From positions 31,924,319 through 31,988,318 of the forward strand of contig CM039466.1 of the NCBI GenBank assembly GCA_022414725.1: a stretch of DNA of 64,000 nt, written 5' to 3'. Every line of letters starts with the position of its first letter. Position 1 is the stretch's first letter. The notes under the pieces are model-generated. The model had not been told where the DNA came from and made no database searches. It was given only the letters and a program-made list of their open reading frames with translations. The stretch comes from Microglena sp. YARC. Taxonomy: Eukaryota > Chlorophyta > Chlorophyceae > Chlamydomonadales > Chlamydomonadaceae. Positions 42,199 through 54,188 of this stretch are shown here, one piece after another. Both the position numbers and the translations under genes were made by a program.

Positions 42199-42455
42199 TC
42201 CCCTGCTCAAGCTTCCTCCCCTTACCGTGCCACCTCCTCACTTCAGGCCGTTCACCCCTTACAGGCCGTCCCTCTTCAACAGGCTGTCAACTCTCGCAAG
42301 AGAACTCGGACAGTCCCAGAAGACCAACAGCCCTGGTGGGCAGTCTCTCTTCCCAGCACCTCTCTCCCAGAAATGTCCCCTAGGTCAACCCGCAAATCTG
42401 CACGCTTAAATATCAGCGGCAACACAAGCCGGGATCACACCAGGGGAGAACACGA

Positions 42456-45400
42456 ATGAATGCACAGCATGCCCCTCCTAGGAGTACCTTTGTCTGCACC
42501 AACGCGCAAGGACTTACACCCCTTAAACTCTTTGAGCACATTTCTTGGCTACGAGAAACGCGAGTGGATATGGCCGTGCTCACTGAAGTGAGGACAACCT
42601 CATCACCCGAGGACCACAGACTCAATATTGACCCCATGAGTCGCATGCAGGGGGCACCTCCCCTTGCAGACATCATGAATACCTACAGCCTACAAGACAT
42701 CTGGAGGAACACGCACCCGACTGCCAAAGACTTCACACATTGGAGCATCCCAGCCTCATCGGGCGGTAGGCTTGACCGCTGGCTGGCTTCAGAATCCCTC
42801 CTAGCCCTCTTCACAGCCACTTCCTCCATTCTCCCTACCTCTGGCTTTATCTCTGACCACCGCCCTGTGTCCATAACCCTCTCCTTCCTAGGCCACGCTC
42901 CACCAAGGGCCAAGGGCTGCAAGGGTTCCCCTCCTCCTCCTCAACATTCCAGAAGCTTGTGATGAGCTCAAGAACATCATCGCTTCACAATCCCTCCTCC
43001 TAAACCTCTTACCCGATTCAGACATCGTCACAACAATGGGACAACATGAAGGAAGTTATTCGCACCAGCAGTTGGGCCATTTACAAGAAGCATCGCCGTG
43101 CCCGCCAGCGTGCCGCGCCGCTTAGCAGAGGACGACGCCCGCAGGAATTCTCACAGGTGCATTTCTCCCCCGATGCAATTTCTTTCCTGGCACGCTCACA
43201 TAGCCAAGGCTAAGGATTTAGCAGCAACACTCGCTTGGCAGCAACTCCTTGCTCCAATGCTCAAAGCTCTACCTATCCTTGAGCACACTTTTTGGGGATT
43301 CATCTTCCTTCTACTTCCACCACCTTTCCCGTTCCCCTCACCCCCAATCCACATCAAGCTTATCCAGCCTCCAGGGCCACCCAGCATCACCCCCTTTCTG
43401 TGGCTGACCTCTCTTCAATGATAGGAGTCAACATAGGACTGGAGTTATGCCCGGGACTTTTATAGTGCTGATTCCTCCTTTGGACTGTATCGTCCAAACC
43501 CTCACATCAACCAGGCTAACCAGGATCTTCTGCTCACATCCCTCCCTCGTCCTCCCCCTAGTTATGCAGCCCTTGCAGAAGGTGTCAATGGCGATGGCCT
43601 AATCACATCAGAGGAGATGGACCTTGCCATCCGCTCTGCTTCTCGAGGCTCCAGCCAGGTTATGACGGACTTCCCTTTGAAGTCTACAATGCGTTCCATG
43701 AAGAACTGTCCCCGATCCTTCAACGGGTTTTCAACTCTGCCTTCCAAGATCAAGTTAACTCGGCCCCCTAGCACCCCTCCTTCAGGGAACCATCTGCCTT
43801 CTCCACAAGACTGGTCAGCCCCAAGACTCCCTCGCAGGTTACCGTCCTATCACCCTTCTCAATTGCGACCTTAAGCTGATCCTTTTGATCATGGCTCACC
43901 GGCTGCAACGCCCACTGGAATATCTCATCGACGTCACTCAATCAGCTTTCCTCCGTGGCAGAGACATCAGTGACAACATCCGCTATCACCTAGGCTTGGC
44001 TGCGCGCTTGAAAGAGCTTGGCTTACCAGGCTGGTTGCTGCATTCTGACCTCACTAAAGCTTTATGATTCTGTCAACAGGGGATGGCTCCTAAAGACAAT
44101 GTCAGCCATGGGATTCAATAGTGCGGGCATCACGCGCTGGTGCGATATCCTCATGAATGGCAGCTCTACGCGAGTGCGTCTCAACGGTTTCTTCACTACC
44201 TCCTTCCCCAACACTTCCGGCTTCCCTCAGGGTGGGGCCTTGAGCTGTAATCAATGGGTCATCATCTTTGAGCCCTTCATCACCTACAATAACCAACTGA
44301 GATCTTGTGGAACTCTGCAATCCTTCCGTCTTCCCTCAGGAGAGTTGGCCCCAGCCACCCTCTCGTTTGCTGACGATGCAAGGCTGCAGCCTACCAGCAC
44401 ATGCCCCATAGCATCTCACGTGCAGCAGATCCATGGCTCTCACGCAATCTCAATGTTATTGGAAGGGCGCATGTTGCTATGCAATGCTTGGCTTCCAAGT
44501 TCATCTTCCAGGCTAACTTTGCATCACCACCAGCGCCTCTCCGCCAGCAGTTGCAATCTTCTCTCAATGCCTTTGTTGCAACCTCTAGCCTGCAGGAGGA
44601 GGAATCACCACGTCCAGGACACCTCTTCCCCGCTTCGGGACAGCTGTCCTTCCTTTTCATCGAGGAGGGGCTTGCTGTACCCATCTTGCTTCCCACTCGG
44701 CTGCTATGCTGGCCAAGACCACATGGCTCCTCTTCAGTTACACTGGTCACCCCTGGCAGCAGCTCTACCGTCACGAGATTTCTCGGGCTGTGCGCCTTCC
44801 TCCAGGTCAGCCAAGTGGATACCATGCCCTGGTTACCGCCCCGTCTTCTGTGGACATCGCCTCAATCACCACCAACTTGGCCCGGGAAAGTGCAGAGGCT
44901 TTTCTCCTGCTGAACATTCGTAGAATTATCGCTCCGCCCATGCAGTGCCCCAATCCATCCTACTGGAAACCACCTTCAACAACACCGCTCCTTTTCCGTC
45001 CATGCCCATCACCTCAAACCTAGTGCTCTCCTCCCAAGCACTCTCGTGGCACCGTCTCAAGGACATCCGCTCAGCTCATCAACAACGAGCTCACCTCCCT
45101 CCCGCTGCTGTCCAAGACCTTGACTTCATCCTCTCCTCTCTGCCAGACCTGGCGGGATGCTGCCCTCCTTCCTGAAACTTCCACCTCCCAAATTGGAAGC
45201 TCTTTCCCGCTGTGGCCCCTGCTGGTCCCCTTGCAGAGGGGCCCAGATCCCCTCACTGGAGAGGACCGTCTTTGGAGGTCTGGCCCTCTGGCCGGTTACA
45301 TCCTCTCACCCTTCCTGCCCTTCCCCCCCAAGGACACCCCAAGCTGCGCTCATCACCCCTACGCAAGAAACCTCGAGAAGCATGGTTACGGGCAGACTTT

Positions 45401-47043
45401 GAGGAGCAGCTGATCCAGCAAGGGCCTCCCCCCCACCAGAGGCAAGAGCTCTTGGAACCATGGTTGGTCTTTGGGAGGACCTCCAACTGGACCCAACAAC
45501 ATGGGGGTCTCCACCTCCATGATGATACTGAGGTGAACCTTCTTGAACTCTCTGGTGCGCCAAGCACGGCAGGCCCTTCTTCACCAACATATCATGCAAC
45601 AAAGCCCCCAGTTCCCACCATTTTGTGCCAGGTTATACCGAGGAACGTGCTGCTTGGCCCAGGCTGTGGAGCATTCTACCCCCCTCCACCTTGGACACTC
45701 ACCCTAGCACTAAACCTGACCTGCGAGGCCTCCGTGGTCTTGAATCCCGATGGATTGCCTCAGCAACAGAGAGAGCGCTCGTTGTCACCCCTATTCCAGT
45801 CCCCTCCCCTGAAGACCTCCCACAGAACGCTTGGGTGGACTTACAACGTGTCCGCCCCTCCCGTCCAGGCCCAGCAGAGAGAACTGCTCAAAGACAAGAC
45901 GAACCTCAAGTCTCCCTCCCTCTACGTGCAGGCTTTTCGCAGATGTGTGTACGCCTCGCTGACAACACTCTCCACCGTCCTTATACCATCACTTGCCGGA
46001 GCTTGCTTCATGGCACCCTGGGCTGCAATGCGTTCCTTGCTCATGTACGAGGACGCTTCCAACGGGTCAACCAAGACGACCCCCCCTCCATAGTCTGCTC
46101 CAGCCCTGACTGCTTGCAGCTGCACACTACTGACACAATTTCTCACGCTTTCTTGGAATGCCCTGATTCTGCCCCTGTCATAGACTGGCTCCTTTCCACT
46201 TGGGAGACCCTCACCGGTGGGCAGCGCCTTCCTCGTTGCCCCTTCTTCCTCTTCCCTGACGACATCACCCTTTGGCCCGGGACACCCCCTCCTCCCTCTA
46301 CCCTAAGGTTGTGGTCCTTCGTGCGTATAACCACCTTGGGCGCGATATGGCAGGTCCGTTCGTCCCGGGCTGACAGACTGGACCATTCTGAGCCCCTTCA
46401 CCACAAGGCTATATGCCTTGCCCTTGGCCACCTTCACCAAGCCATCGCCAGGGACTGGATGCGCACCCAGACGGATCTTCGACACCTTGATAATGGCGCC
46501 TTCTGTCAAGATTGGTGGCGTGGCCTAGATTGCTCTCTCACAGTGGCTTCCTTTGCAAGCTTATGGGCCACCCCCCCGATCTTTTACACCATGATTGGGG
46601 TCACTCCCGGTGACCAGGAGCCTGATACCCGCACCATGGAAATGACAATCCCTATGGCCCCAGCGCTCCCTACAATCCCAGACCCAATCCCAGACCCAGC
46701 CCAAGCCCTAGTTCTAGACCCTGATCTAGACCCTGCCCCAGATCCAGCCCATTACCCGGATCTAGACCTTGCTCTAGACCCTGACCCAGACCCCGCCCAT
46801 TCCCGAGCTCTAGACCCTGTTCTAGACCCTGACCTAGGTCCAGCCCAAGCCCCAGCTCTAGGCCCCGATCTTGACCCTGACCTAGTTCCAGCCCAAGCCC
46901 AAGATCAAGACCCTGCCCCCAGATCAGGATCAGGTTCCAGATTTGGACACAGCACTCGTCAACGTTCCAGATCTGGGGCTAGATCTGGACCAAGATCAAG
47001 GTCCAGATCTGCGCTAAGATCCAGATCAAGATCTAGATCTTGA
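42456..47043 (+). pseudogene. LINE-A ORF2, copy 3
   Basis: ATG 42456 opens MNAQHAPPRSTFVCTNAQG. The endonuclease keeps WLRETRVDMAVLTEVR and SDHRPV but lacks VGDFNC because of the 350-bp deletion. The RT keeps DLTKA, GFPQGGALSCNQW and FADD (44366-44377), then loses about 90 codons. The frame 45625-47043 (472 codons) holds the zf-RVT motif (about 46096-46160), GAIWQVRSSRAD and the DPDLDPAPDPAH tail. One extra C near 46920 shifts the tail into an Arg/Ser frame (RSRSRSALRSRSRSRS) that ends at TGA 47041. Confidence 0.85.
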
Positions 47044-47652
47044 TACTGTCTCTATCTTCATTCCTGTTGTTTACCTGCCCAGACCAGTCTTTTAGGTTTT
47101 CGCTTTGCTTCCAGTTGTCTTTCTTCTTTTCTGGTTGCCTCCCTGCTTTTGGCTTGTTTTTGCAGTTTCTCCCTTAGTTTGCTTCCCCTAGTTTCAGTTT
47201 CCACCCTTAGTTGCCTCCTTAGTTTCCTCCTCAGTTGCCTCCTTAGTCCCCCCCCCCCCCCCCTCCCCCCTTTTTTTCTCTTAGTTTCTTGCATAGTTTT
47301 CCTTTTAGTCCTCCTTAGTTTTGCATCTCCTCTTTCAGTCTTCTGATCCGGTGACTGTTAGAGGTTGCAATGTTTTGGCCCCCCCTTCATAGGTCTTTTT
47401 TCTTAGTAGTCCTAGCCCCTTCTCTTGGGCTTCCTGTTTTTGGCTTCTTCCTTGCCTCTCTGGTTTGTTTGTCTTCAGTTCCCGTCCTCCTTTGTCCCTT
47501 ACGTCGCCCAGGTGGTGTCCGTCCCTTAGCTGTCCCTTAGCCGTTCTTGACTTTTTCTTTGGTCTTTTCTCCTTGGTCACAAAGGGCTAGTTTTTATCAG
47601 TTGCGCCTTATCCTGGTTCCCCCCTTTGTTAAAAAAAAAAAAAAAAAAAAAA
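47044..47652 (+). other. LINE-A 3' UTR with C tract, hairpin and poly(A)
   Basis: C-rich tract at about 47247-47271, then the TCTTCTGATCCGGTGACTG block, hairpin 47579-47629 and tail. The same 3' UTR occurs at 10028-10620 (sense), 18402-19035 (antisense) and 63243-63640 (truncated). Confidence 0.85.
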
Positions 47653-48393
47653 CTGTTTCCTCCCCAACCAACAAAACACCACTGTTACTTCCAAGAGCAA
47701 CACAGAAAAAGAAGGAAAGGCATGCAAGCAAATGTCTTGCTGATCTAAGATTAAAACACTGCAGGGCATCACTCATGTAACAGGCTAGTGCATCAGGGCA
47801 TCACTCCTGTAGCAAACCAGAATAGACTCTTAGTAACATGTCGCTAGGTCACCCATGCAGCTCAGCAAGCTCTGCAAGGACGACCAGAACGCGGCATGCC
47901 TACAGTTCAAAGGTAGCAGAAACAAGGTAACAAAAACTTCTTAGCTTCTAAGTAAGCCTCCTGAACCTGCAGACGCAAGATACAACACGGTACAGGGCAT
48001 CACTCCTATAACAGTCCAGCGCATCAGGGCATCACTCCATCAGCAGACCGGCGAGCCAACTCAGCTGTCAAGTAGCAAGCCACTTCTTCTCCAATGCAGG
48101 CCAGCAAGCTCTGTAAGGAAGAAGACCAAAGCAGGGCATGCTACTGATAAACAGGTCCGGGAAAAAGCAAACAAAAAACAGTCTTCAGGGCAGGAGCAGC
48201 AGATCCACCCCCAAAAACTACTATCCAGCCCTTAGGGCAGCAAAAAGCTAAGATAAACTGTATCGCTATGGTTTCCAGGGTGATGAGGGCAGCTTGGGGG
48301 TGTTCTTGGGGGGGAAGGGCAGGAAGGGTGAGAGGGTGTAACCGGCCAGAGGGCCAGACCTCCCAAAGATTTTTTTTTCTCAGCCGACTTTTT

Positions 48394-48940
48394 CCAACTT
48401 TCTCAACTCCGATCTTTTTCGGCTTTCGCATCTTTCGCGCAGCTTCTTGAGCTTCGCAACCACCTTCAATTCGTTGCGAGGCGTGCGGCATGCACTTGGG
48501 CGACTTTTCACTCCTCTGGCCAATCTCAAAATCGACAGCCTTTCTCTCCCTCTTCCCTCTATACGTTTCTGTGTTCTTGTGCTCGTCTTGAAGCTCTCAA
48601 GGAGACGCATTTGCCTATACCTTTTCTTTTGATCGAGGCTCGTTTTTTACGAAAACGCCAGGTCAACACCTTTCCCTCAGCTTGTTTGCCTCTGGCCATC
48701 TTTCAGCACCTTTCAGCACCTCCAACTTTCTCAACTCCGATATTTTTCAGCTTCCGCATCTTACGCGCAGCTTCTTGAGCTTCGCAACCACCATCAATTC
48801 GTTGCGGGGCTTGCGGCATGCACCTGGACGACTTTTCACTCCTCTGGCCGACCTCAACTTCGACAGCCTTTTTCTCACTCTTCCCTCAATACGTTACAGT
48901 GTTCTTGTGCTCGTCTTGAAGCTCTCCAGCCGCTCAGTTT
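48394..48940 (+). repeat. 328-bp tandem duplication in the LINE-A 5' UTR
   Basis: CCAACTTTCTCAACTCCGAT starts at 48394 and 48722. The two units stay similar through CTTCGCAACCACC, CACTCCTCTGGCC and CTTGTGCTCGTCTTGAAGCTCTC. Copy 3 retains only part of the second unit (34773-34920). Tandem promoter monomers of this sort occur at the 5' ends of several LINEs; activity here is inferred. Confidence 0.85.
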
Positions 48941-49147
48941 GCGAATTGCCCTTCTTGATACTCTCTGCTTCCCCCTTCAGCCCTGCAATAGCAGCAGTGT
49001 CTCAGCCAGCCTGGTCTGACACTCGAGTTTCCCCACACACTTTCAGCCCTTCCTTCTTTGCATGGGAGTCAATCCTACACCTGGTATACTTCTCCCAGCC
49101 CCTTTCAGCTATCATGGCCTCTTCAGTTCCTTCTCTCTGACAGCCCC

Positions 49148-51345
49148 ATGCAGCTTCCCCCCATGGCTCAGCACATGCTAAGAAGATCCCAATGGACCAC
49201 TGATGTGCGAGACATCCCCCAGACTCTACAGCAAGCCCCATGGATGACCAGCTCCCAAGTCTCGCACATCCTTCCATGCCCGCACACCTTCTTACTGGAA
49301 GTAGGTAAAGCAGCAGTTGAGCCCCAAGAGCTGCCAGCCTTTCTCACCTTCGTCCTCCAGTACTTCACCCCCCTTCTCCATGGTATGCCGCCAATGGGGC
49401 GATGCGGGTCCCATGCAAAAGCTTATTGGTGCATCGTCCTTGCACCCACTGGCCGATATTATGCTGACCTTTCCAGGCGGCTATCTCATTCTGGCAACTT
49501 CACTGTGGAGTGGGGACAGCGACAGATCCTCATCCCCCTATCCTCTGCTCCTCCCCCTCTCCCCTCTTCACACCGCCGCCTTAAATTCTTCAACGTACTC
49601 TCCACATGCGCACGCATTGGCCTTCCTGAGGCCATCCTCTTAGCGGCCGGCTACAAGACAACTCCTGCCCACCTTTCCAACTTCCCCCTTGCTCCCGTCC
49701 CGGGGCAGTCATTATCCTCCGCTACAGTCTTGGCGTGAACGCCAACGCTGCCGTCTTCATCGTGGATATCATCCCACCCCCAGAAGACCCTTCCTCCACC
49801 GCCTGCCACCCTTTCTCCCCTCCCTCTCCCTCCCTGGTAGACCCCCCTTCAGCACCTTCCTGGATCAAGATCCTCTCTCTTTCCCCCTCCCCTCCCATTC
49901 TGCTCGTTCCTAGCTCTTCACCACATCCCCTCTCACTTCTTTCCAGGGCCCTTCTGCTTCTACCCTCCCCTTTACTTCCCCCTCCTCCTCCTCCTTCCCC
50001 CCTCCCCTTCCCTTCCCCTTCTTCCAACATGGAACCCATCGGGCCCCCGACCTATGGTACCCCTCCTCATTCTCTCCATTTCTCCTGTCCCTCCCACCGT
50101 CCAGTCCACAGGACTCTCACCCCACCCTCCTTCTCAACATGGTCCACCACACCATCCCCCTCTCCCAACAGCCCCTACATGTTTCCCTCTACTGAGGCAC
50201 TCCTCCATGCCGGTTCCCTCAGAGCTCGCCCCAGGTTACAATCTTTTTCAAGCCAAGCCAAAAAAAAAAAAAAAAAACTCAGAGACAGCATCAACATTAG
50301 CATCTGTATTAGTTCTAGCATCAGCTCCAGCTCCCTCAGCCTCAGCATCAGCATCAGACCAAGCAACACTAGCATTAGCATCAGCATCATCCACAGTGCT
50401 ATCACCATCAGCACCCTCAGCAACATCAGCACCAGCATCAGGATCAGCATCAGCATCAGCTCAACCTCCCTCAGCAGCATCAACCTCAGCTCCAGCAACA
50501 GCATTAGCATCAGTAGCTAAAGGCTCAAAACAAACAAAAAATTGACTCCATTACAAAACCAAGCTGCACTAGCACAGGGACCTGCAGTAGGAGCCTTGGT
50601 TCAGCCACCAACGACAGCAACATCGGTCTCGGCTTTAGCACCCGCTGCATTGGCTACAGTATCAGCATCACTTGCTTTAACACCTGCACTGGCTTACACA
50701 GCTTTGCCACCGGTAGAGGAATCGGATCTTCCTACAGCAGCAGATGTTTTGACACCACCAGTAGCAGACTCAGTGTTGACACCCACAGCAACAGCTTTGG
50801 TACCCACACAATCTCCTATAGCATCCTTTCCCCCCTCTCCGCTCCCCTCTAACTCTGCACTAGCAGAGTCTCCATCTTCCCCTGTCCAAGATTCCTTCCT
50901 CTCCATCGCTCCCCCCTTATCCTCATCCCCCTCTCAACCCCCCTTTAACTCATCTCATCCAGAGTCTCCCTCTACCCCAGCTCAAGTCCCTCCTATCTCC
51001 GCCGCCCCTTCCCCTCGCAGACCCATCGCTCCCAACCCCCGACCCATCTCTGATGCAGCAGCTGCTGCTGGGTGCTGCCGCCATCTCAAGGGCAAACCAG
51101 ACTCCTCCTGCCCATCCCTGTCCCCTTCCTTTTCACCTCCCTCCCTCTTCCCTTCTTCTATCCCTCTCATCCCCTCCCCTTCTTCTCTTCCTCCCCCTCC
51201 ATCCCCACGCGAGGACTTGGCCCCCCTGCTCCTCCCTACTCCTCCCTCTCCCTCATCTATCCCCTCGCTTTCTTCTTCCAGCCTGGGCATCCACTCGGCC
51301 CTTGGAGCATACACCCCCCCAGATCCCAAGGGAGAACACGAATGA
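49148..51345 (+). pseudogene. LINE-A ORF1, copy 4 (RING deleted)
   Basis: ATG 49148 opens MQLPPMAQHMLRRSQW as in copy 3. The first frame runs to 49738 (N-terminal region ending AAGYKTTPAHLSNFPLAP). A one-base loss at CCCGGGGCAG then shifts into 49735-50520 (NANAAVFIVDIIPPPEDP and Pro/Ser). The Ala/Ser frame ends at TGA 50543-50545 right after A AAA AAT, and the next frame 50542-51345 runs LTPLQNQ to GEHE. A deletion joins CACCTCCCTC to TATCCCTCTCATCC and removes the RING. The stop 51343-51345 overlaps the ORF2 ATG. Confidence 0.75.
50536..50545 (+). promoter_or_regulatory. Candidate -1 frameshift site in LINE-A ORF1, copy 4
   Basis: Same codons as in copy 3 (ACA AAA AAT TGA), heptamer at 50536-50542. 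Two copies agree, but both could descend from one mutated source. Confidence 0.4.
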
Positions 51346-53202
51346 ATGCACAGCATGCCCCTCCTAGGAGTACCTTTGTCTGCACCAACGCGCAAGGACT
51401 AACACCCCTTAAAATCTTTGAGCACATTTCTTGGCTTCGAGAAACGCGAGTGGATATGGCCGTGCTCACTGAAGTAAGGACAACCTCATCACCCGAGGAC
51501 CTTCTTCAACACCTCCCAGGCGCGGGGGCAATCTGGCCAGGCGCAAGATTTTTCTTTTGCCCTGGTACAGGGCACACTGAAGGCATCATCCTGATATTAA
51601 GCCCTCACTGCCCCATCACAGATCCCGTCCTAAGACCTATCCTAGGTCCAACAGGCCGCATTCTAGGCATCGATGCTTTCATTGGTGACTCCGTCATCAC
51701 CATTTTGTGCGTCTATGCTCCGGCCCAAGCTGCTGACTGAGAAGACTTCTTTTTCAACTGCGTGCGTCCCAACTTTCCCACTGACGGGCGCCTCCTTCTC
51801 GTTGTTGGTGATTTCAACTGCATTCTTGACCCCCTCGATGCGGTCTACCCTCCTCACAGACTCAATATTGACCTCATGAGTCGCATGCAGGGGGCACCTC
51901 CCCTTGCAGGCATCATGAATACCTACAGCCTACAAGACATCTGGAGGAACACGCACCCGACTGCCAAAGACTTCACACATTGGAGCATCCCAGCCTCATC
52001 GGGCGGTAGGCTTGACCGCTGGCTGGCTTCAGAATCCCTCCTAGCCCTCTTCACAGCCACTTCCTCCATTCTCCCTACCTCTGGCTTTATCTCTGGCTAC
52101 CGCCCTGTGTCCATAACCCTCTCCTTCCTAGGCCACGCTCCACCCAAGGGCCAAGGGCTGCAAGGGTTCCCCCTCCTCCTCCTCAACATTCCAGAAGCTT
52201 GTGATGAGCTCAAGAACATCATCGCTTCACAATCCCTCCTCCTAAACCTCTTACCCGATTCAGACATCGTCACAACAATGGGACAACATGAAGGAAGTTA
52301 TTCGCACCAGCAGTTGGGCCATTTACAAGAAGCATCGCCGTGCCCGCCAGCGTGCCGCCCGCTTAGCAGAGGACGACGCCCGGCAGGAATTCTCACAGGT
52401 GCATTTCTCCCCCGATGCAATTTCTTTCCTGGAACGCCTCAACATAGCCAAGGCTAAGGCATTAGCAGCAACACTCGCTTGGCAGCAACTCCTTGCTCCA
52501 ATGCTCAAAGCTCTACCTATCCTTGAGCACACTTTTGGGGATTCATCTTCCTTCTACTTCCACCACCTTTCCCGTTCCCCTCACCCCCAAGTCCACATCA
52601 AGCTTATCCAGCCTCCAGGGCCACCCCAGCATCACCCCCTTTCTGTGGCTGACCTCTCTTCAATGATAGGAGTCAACATAGGACTGGAGTATGCCCGGGA
52701 CTTTTATAGTGCTGATTCCTCCTTTGGACTGTATCGTCCAAACCCTCACATCAACCAGGCTAACCAGGATCTTCTGCTCACATCCCTCCCTCGTCCCTCC
52801 CCCCTAGTTATGCAGCCCTTGCAGAAGGTGTCAATGGGCGATGGCCTAATCACATCAGAGGAGATGGACCTTGCCATCCGCTCTGCTTCTCGAGGCTCCA
52901 GCCCAGGTTATGACGGACTTCCCTTTGAAGTCTACAATGCGTTCCATGAAGAACTGTCCCCGATCCTTCAACGGGTTTTCAACTCTGCCTTCCAAGATCA
53001 AGTTAACTCGGCCCCCCTAGCACCCCTCCTTCAGGGAACCATCTGCCTTCTCCACAAGACTGGTCAGCCCCAAGACTCCCTCGCAGGTTACCGTCCTATC
53101 ACCCTTCTCAATTGCGACCTTAAGCTGATCCTTTTGATCATGGCTCACCGGCTGCAACGCCCACTGGAATATCTCATCGACGTCACTCAATCAGCTTTCC
53201 TC

Positions 53203-53945
53203 TGTTAGAACATCAGGTAGCACTTGCCTTGTGATATTTGATGTCGGACTAGACTTCATGTCATGCTAATTAGGTAAAGGCAAAACGCTGCCCCCAGGGG
53301 GGATCGAACCCTTGTCGAATCTCCGTATAGCTCATGGCGTTACACCACTGAGCCAGTAGTACTATGCTATGCTGTGTTTTGTGAGTACGACATAGCGCCG
53401 GTGGCCAACCGGTTGTTACCGCCCGATGGCCGGTTTAGGGATGCTTCGCGGTAGCTACTGAAGGAATCTACCGGTGGAATCTTCCAAAGATGCCTTCCGT
53501 AGATTCCCTCCCGAACAGTATAAAAGGGGACTCACGAGAGCAGAGTACCACTTACTCTCTCTCTGGTCCCCAGGTAAGATTTACTGTTCTGCTGCCATTA
53601 CTGCGTCTCTTGCTATGATCTTTGGTGCTCCAGAAAGCTGAGACTCGCGCGCATCTGTTCGCGCGCATCTGACCGAGCGAATCTGTTCGCGCGCACCTGA
53701 CTGCGCGCATTTGTTCGAAGCTAGTTGTTTAGCTTTGTTTGCAGCTCTCTCTTTCTCTCTGCTTTGATACTTTGACACTTAGTCCTAATTGCTTTGCTTA
53801 GATATTGAAGGCTCTTCGCCTGCTTCGTGTACATTGCCTGTTCCCACTTGTCAGTTCTAAGGCATTCGCCTCTCTTTGTAGTTGTTTTATTTCTGATGTA
53901 ATGACCACTAACTCTCTCTTTGGTCCCCAGCCTATTTATTTTACA
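53203..53945 (+). repeat. Copia element 2, 5' LTR
   Basis: TATA box at 53519-53526. Antisense tRNA-like module: A box 53345-53355, B box 53301-53310. The intron-like segment begins GTAAGATTT after CCCCAG near 53573 and ends at CCCCAG near 53930; in this copy the second direct repeat reads ACCACTAACTC. Confidence 0.9.
53301..53355 (-). promoter_or_regulatory. tRNA-like Pol III promoter module in copia LTR, copy 2
   Basis: Minus strand: TGGCTCAGTGG (53345-53355), 34 bp, GGTTCGATCC (53301-53310). Both boxes are perfect consensus matches. Confidence 0.7.
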
Positions 53946-54188
53946 GGTTATGGGCTCATCGCGCTAAAGTGCTGGATTGCACCCCACTGCGGATTGAATT
54001 GGAGCTGGCTGGATTGCCCCTCCTTTTAGCTGGACTGCTTTGTTGTGCTGGACTGCACAGCCCCCCTCTTCTTCAGCTCCTAGTACTGTGCTGGACTGCA
54101 TAGTTGTCTGAAGCTGGACTGCTCCATCTTTTTTCTGGACTGCAAACCCCCCTTTGCAACATTCTCTACCTCATCCATCTGCTTTACA

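Larger units (their letters stand above)
35143..42459 (+). pseudogene. LINE-A ORF1 with RING-H2 finger, copy 3
   Basis: A likely start is ATG 35143 (MQLPPMAQHMLRRSQW). The order of regions is: an N-terminal folded-looking region (AYWCIVLAPTGRYYADL, then a VNANAAVFIVDI segment), Pro/Ser-rich sequence, a long Ala/Ser tract (about 36440-37010), TPLQNQAALAQ and more Ala/Pro/Ser, element B copy 4, then SRANQTPPAHPCPL, a complete RING-H2 (41570-41692), an acidic patch, Pro/Ser-rich sequence, a small B insertion, and a basic tail (SRKRTRT, RSTRKSARL) ending GEHE-stop at 42457-42459. Several frame changes break it. I do not recognise the N-terminal domain. LINE ORF1 proteins normally bind element RNA; the RING suggests an added ubiquitin-ligase role. 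Confidence 0.75.
34773..47652 (+). mobile_element. LINE-A copy 3, near full length, with nested insertions
   Basis: The LINE begins within the second 5' UTR repeat and runs to a 22-A tail (47631-47652). Subtracting element B copy 4 (37462-41262) and the small B tail (42078-42198) leaves about 9.0 kb. Hairpin arms are ACAAAGGG at 47579-47586 and CCCTTTGT at 47622-47629; the inner stem is weakened by CTAGT for CTAGG. Two internal deletions mark it: about 350 bp of endonuclease at 42613 and about 270 bp just after the RT catalytic FADD at 44378. Target duplication CTGT. Confidence 0.9.
34520..48277 (-). mobile_element. Antisense element B split by LINE-A copy 3
   Basis: The left part is 34520-34772 (T run, hairpin ACATAGGG 34543-34550 and CCCTATGT 34586-34593). 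The right part is 47653-48277 (ends GCTATGGTTTCCA). LINE-A copy 3 sits between, with CTGT duplicated at 34769-34772 and 47653-47656. The right part lacks one of the internal modules (CGCTAGGTCACC joins directly to the GGCATGCCTACAGTTCAAAGG region), as expected from recombination between the internal repeats. Target duplication of the B copy itself is only GG. Confidence 0.8.
28492..48369 (-). mobile_element. Antisense LINE-A ORF2 fragment, split twice
   Basis: The pieces are 28492-29425, 34478-34519 and 48278-48369. The first gap is copia element 1 (target duplication AAGTC at 29421-29425 and 34478-34482). The second is an antisense element B (34520-48277; GG at 34518-34519 and 48278-48279). 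Joining the pieces restores continuous ORF2 coding sequence from about the LERTVFG region (48369 side) to ..SFVRT (28492 side). The fragment lacks a 3' UTR and tail, so it is itself cut at 28491/28492. Confidence 0.8.

Noticed and set aside
47058..47294. Minus-strand Lys/Arg/Glu-rich frame (RRQLRRKLRRQLR)
   Set aside because: Complement of the pyrimidine-rich LINE-A 3' UTR; seen in all copies only because the UTR is repetitive.
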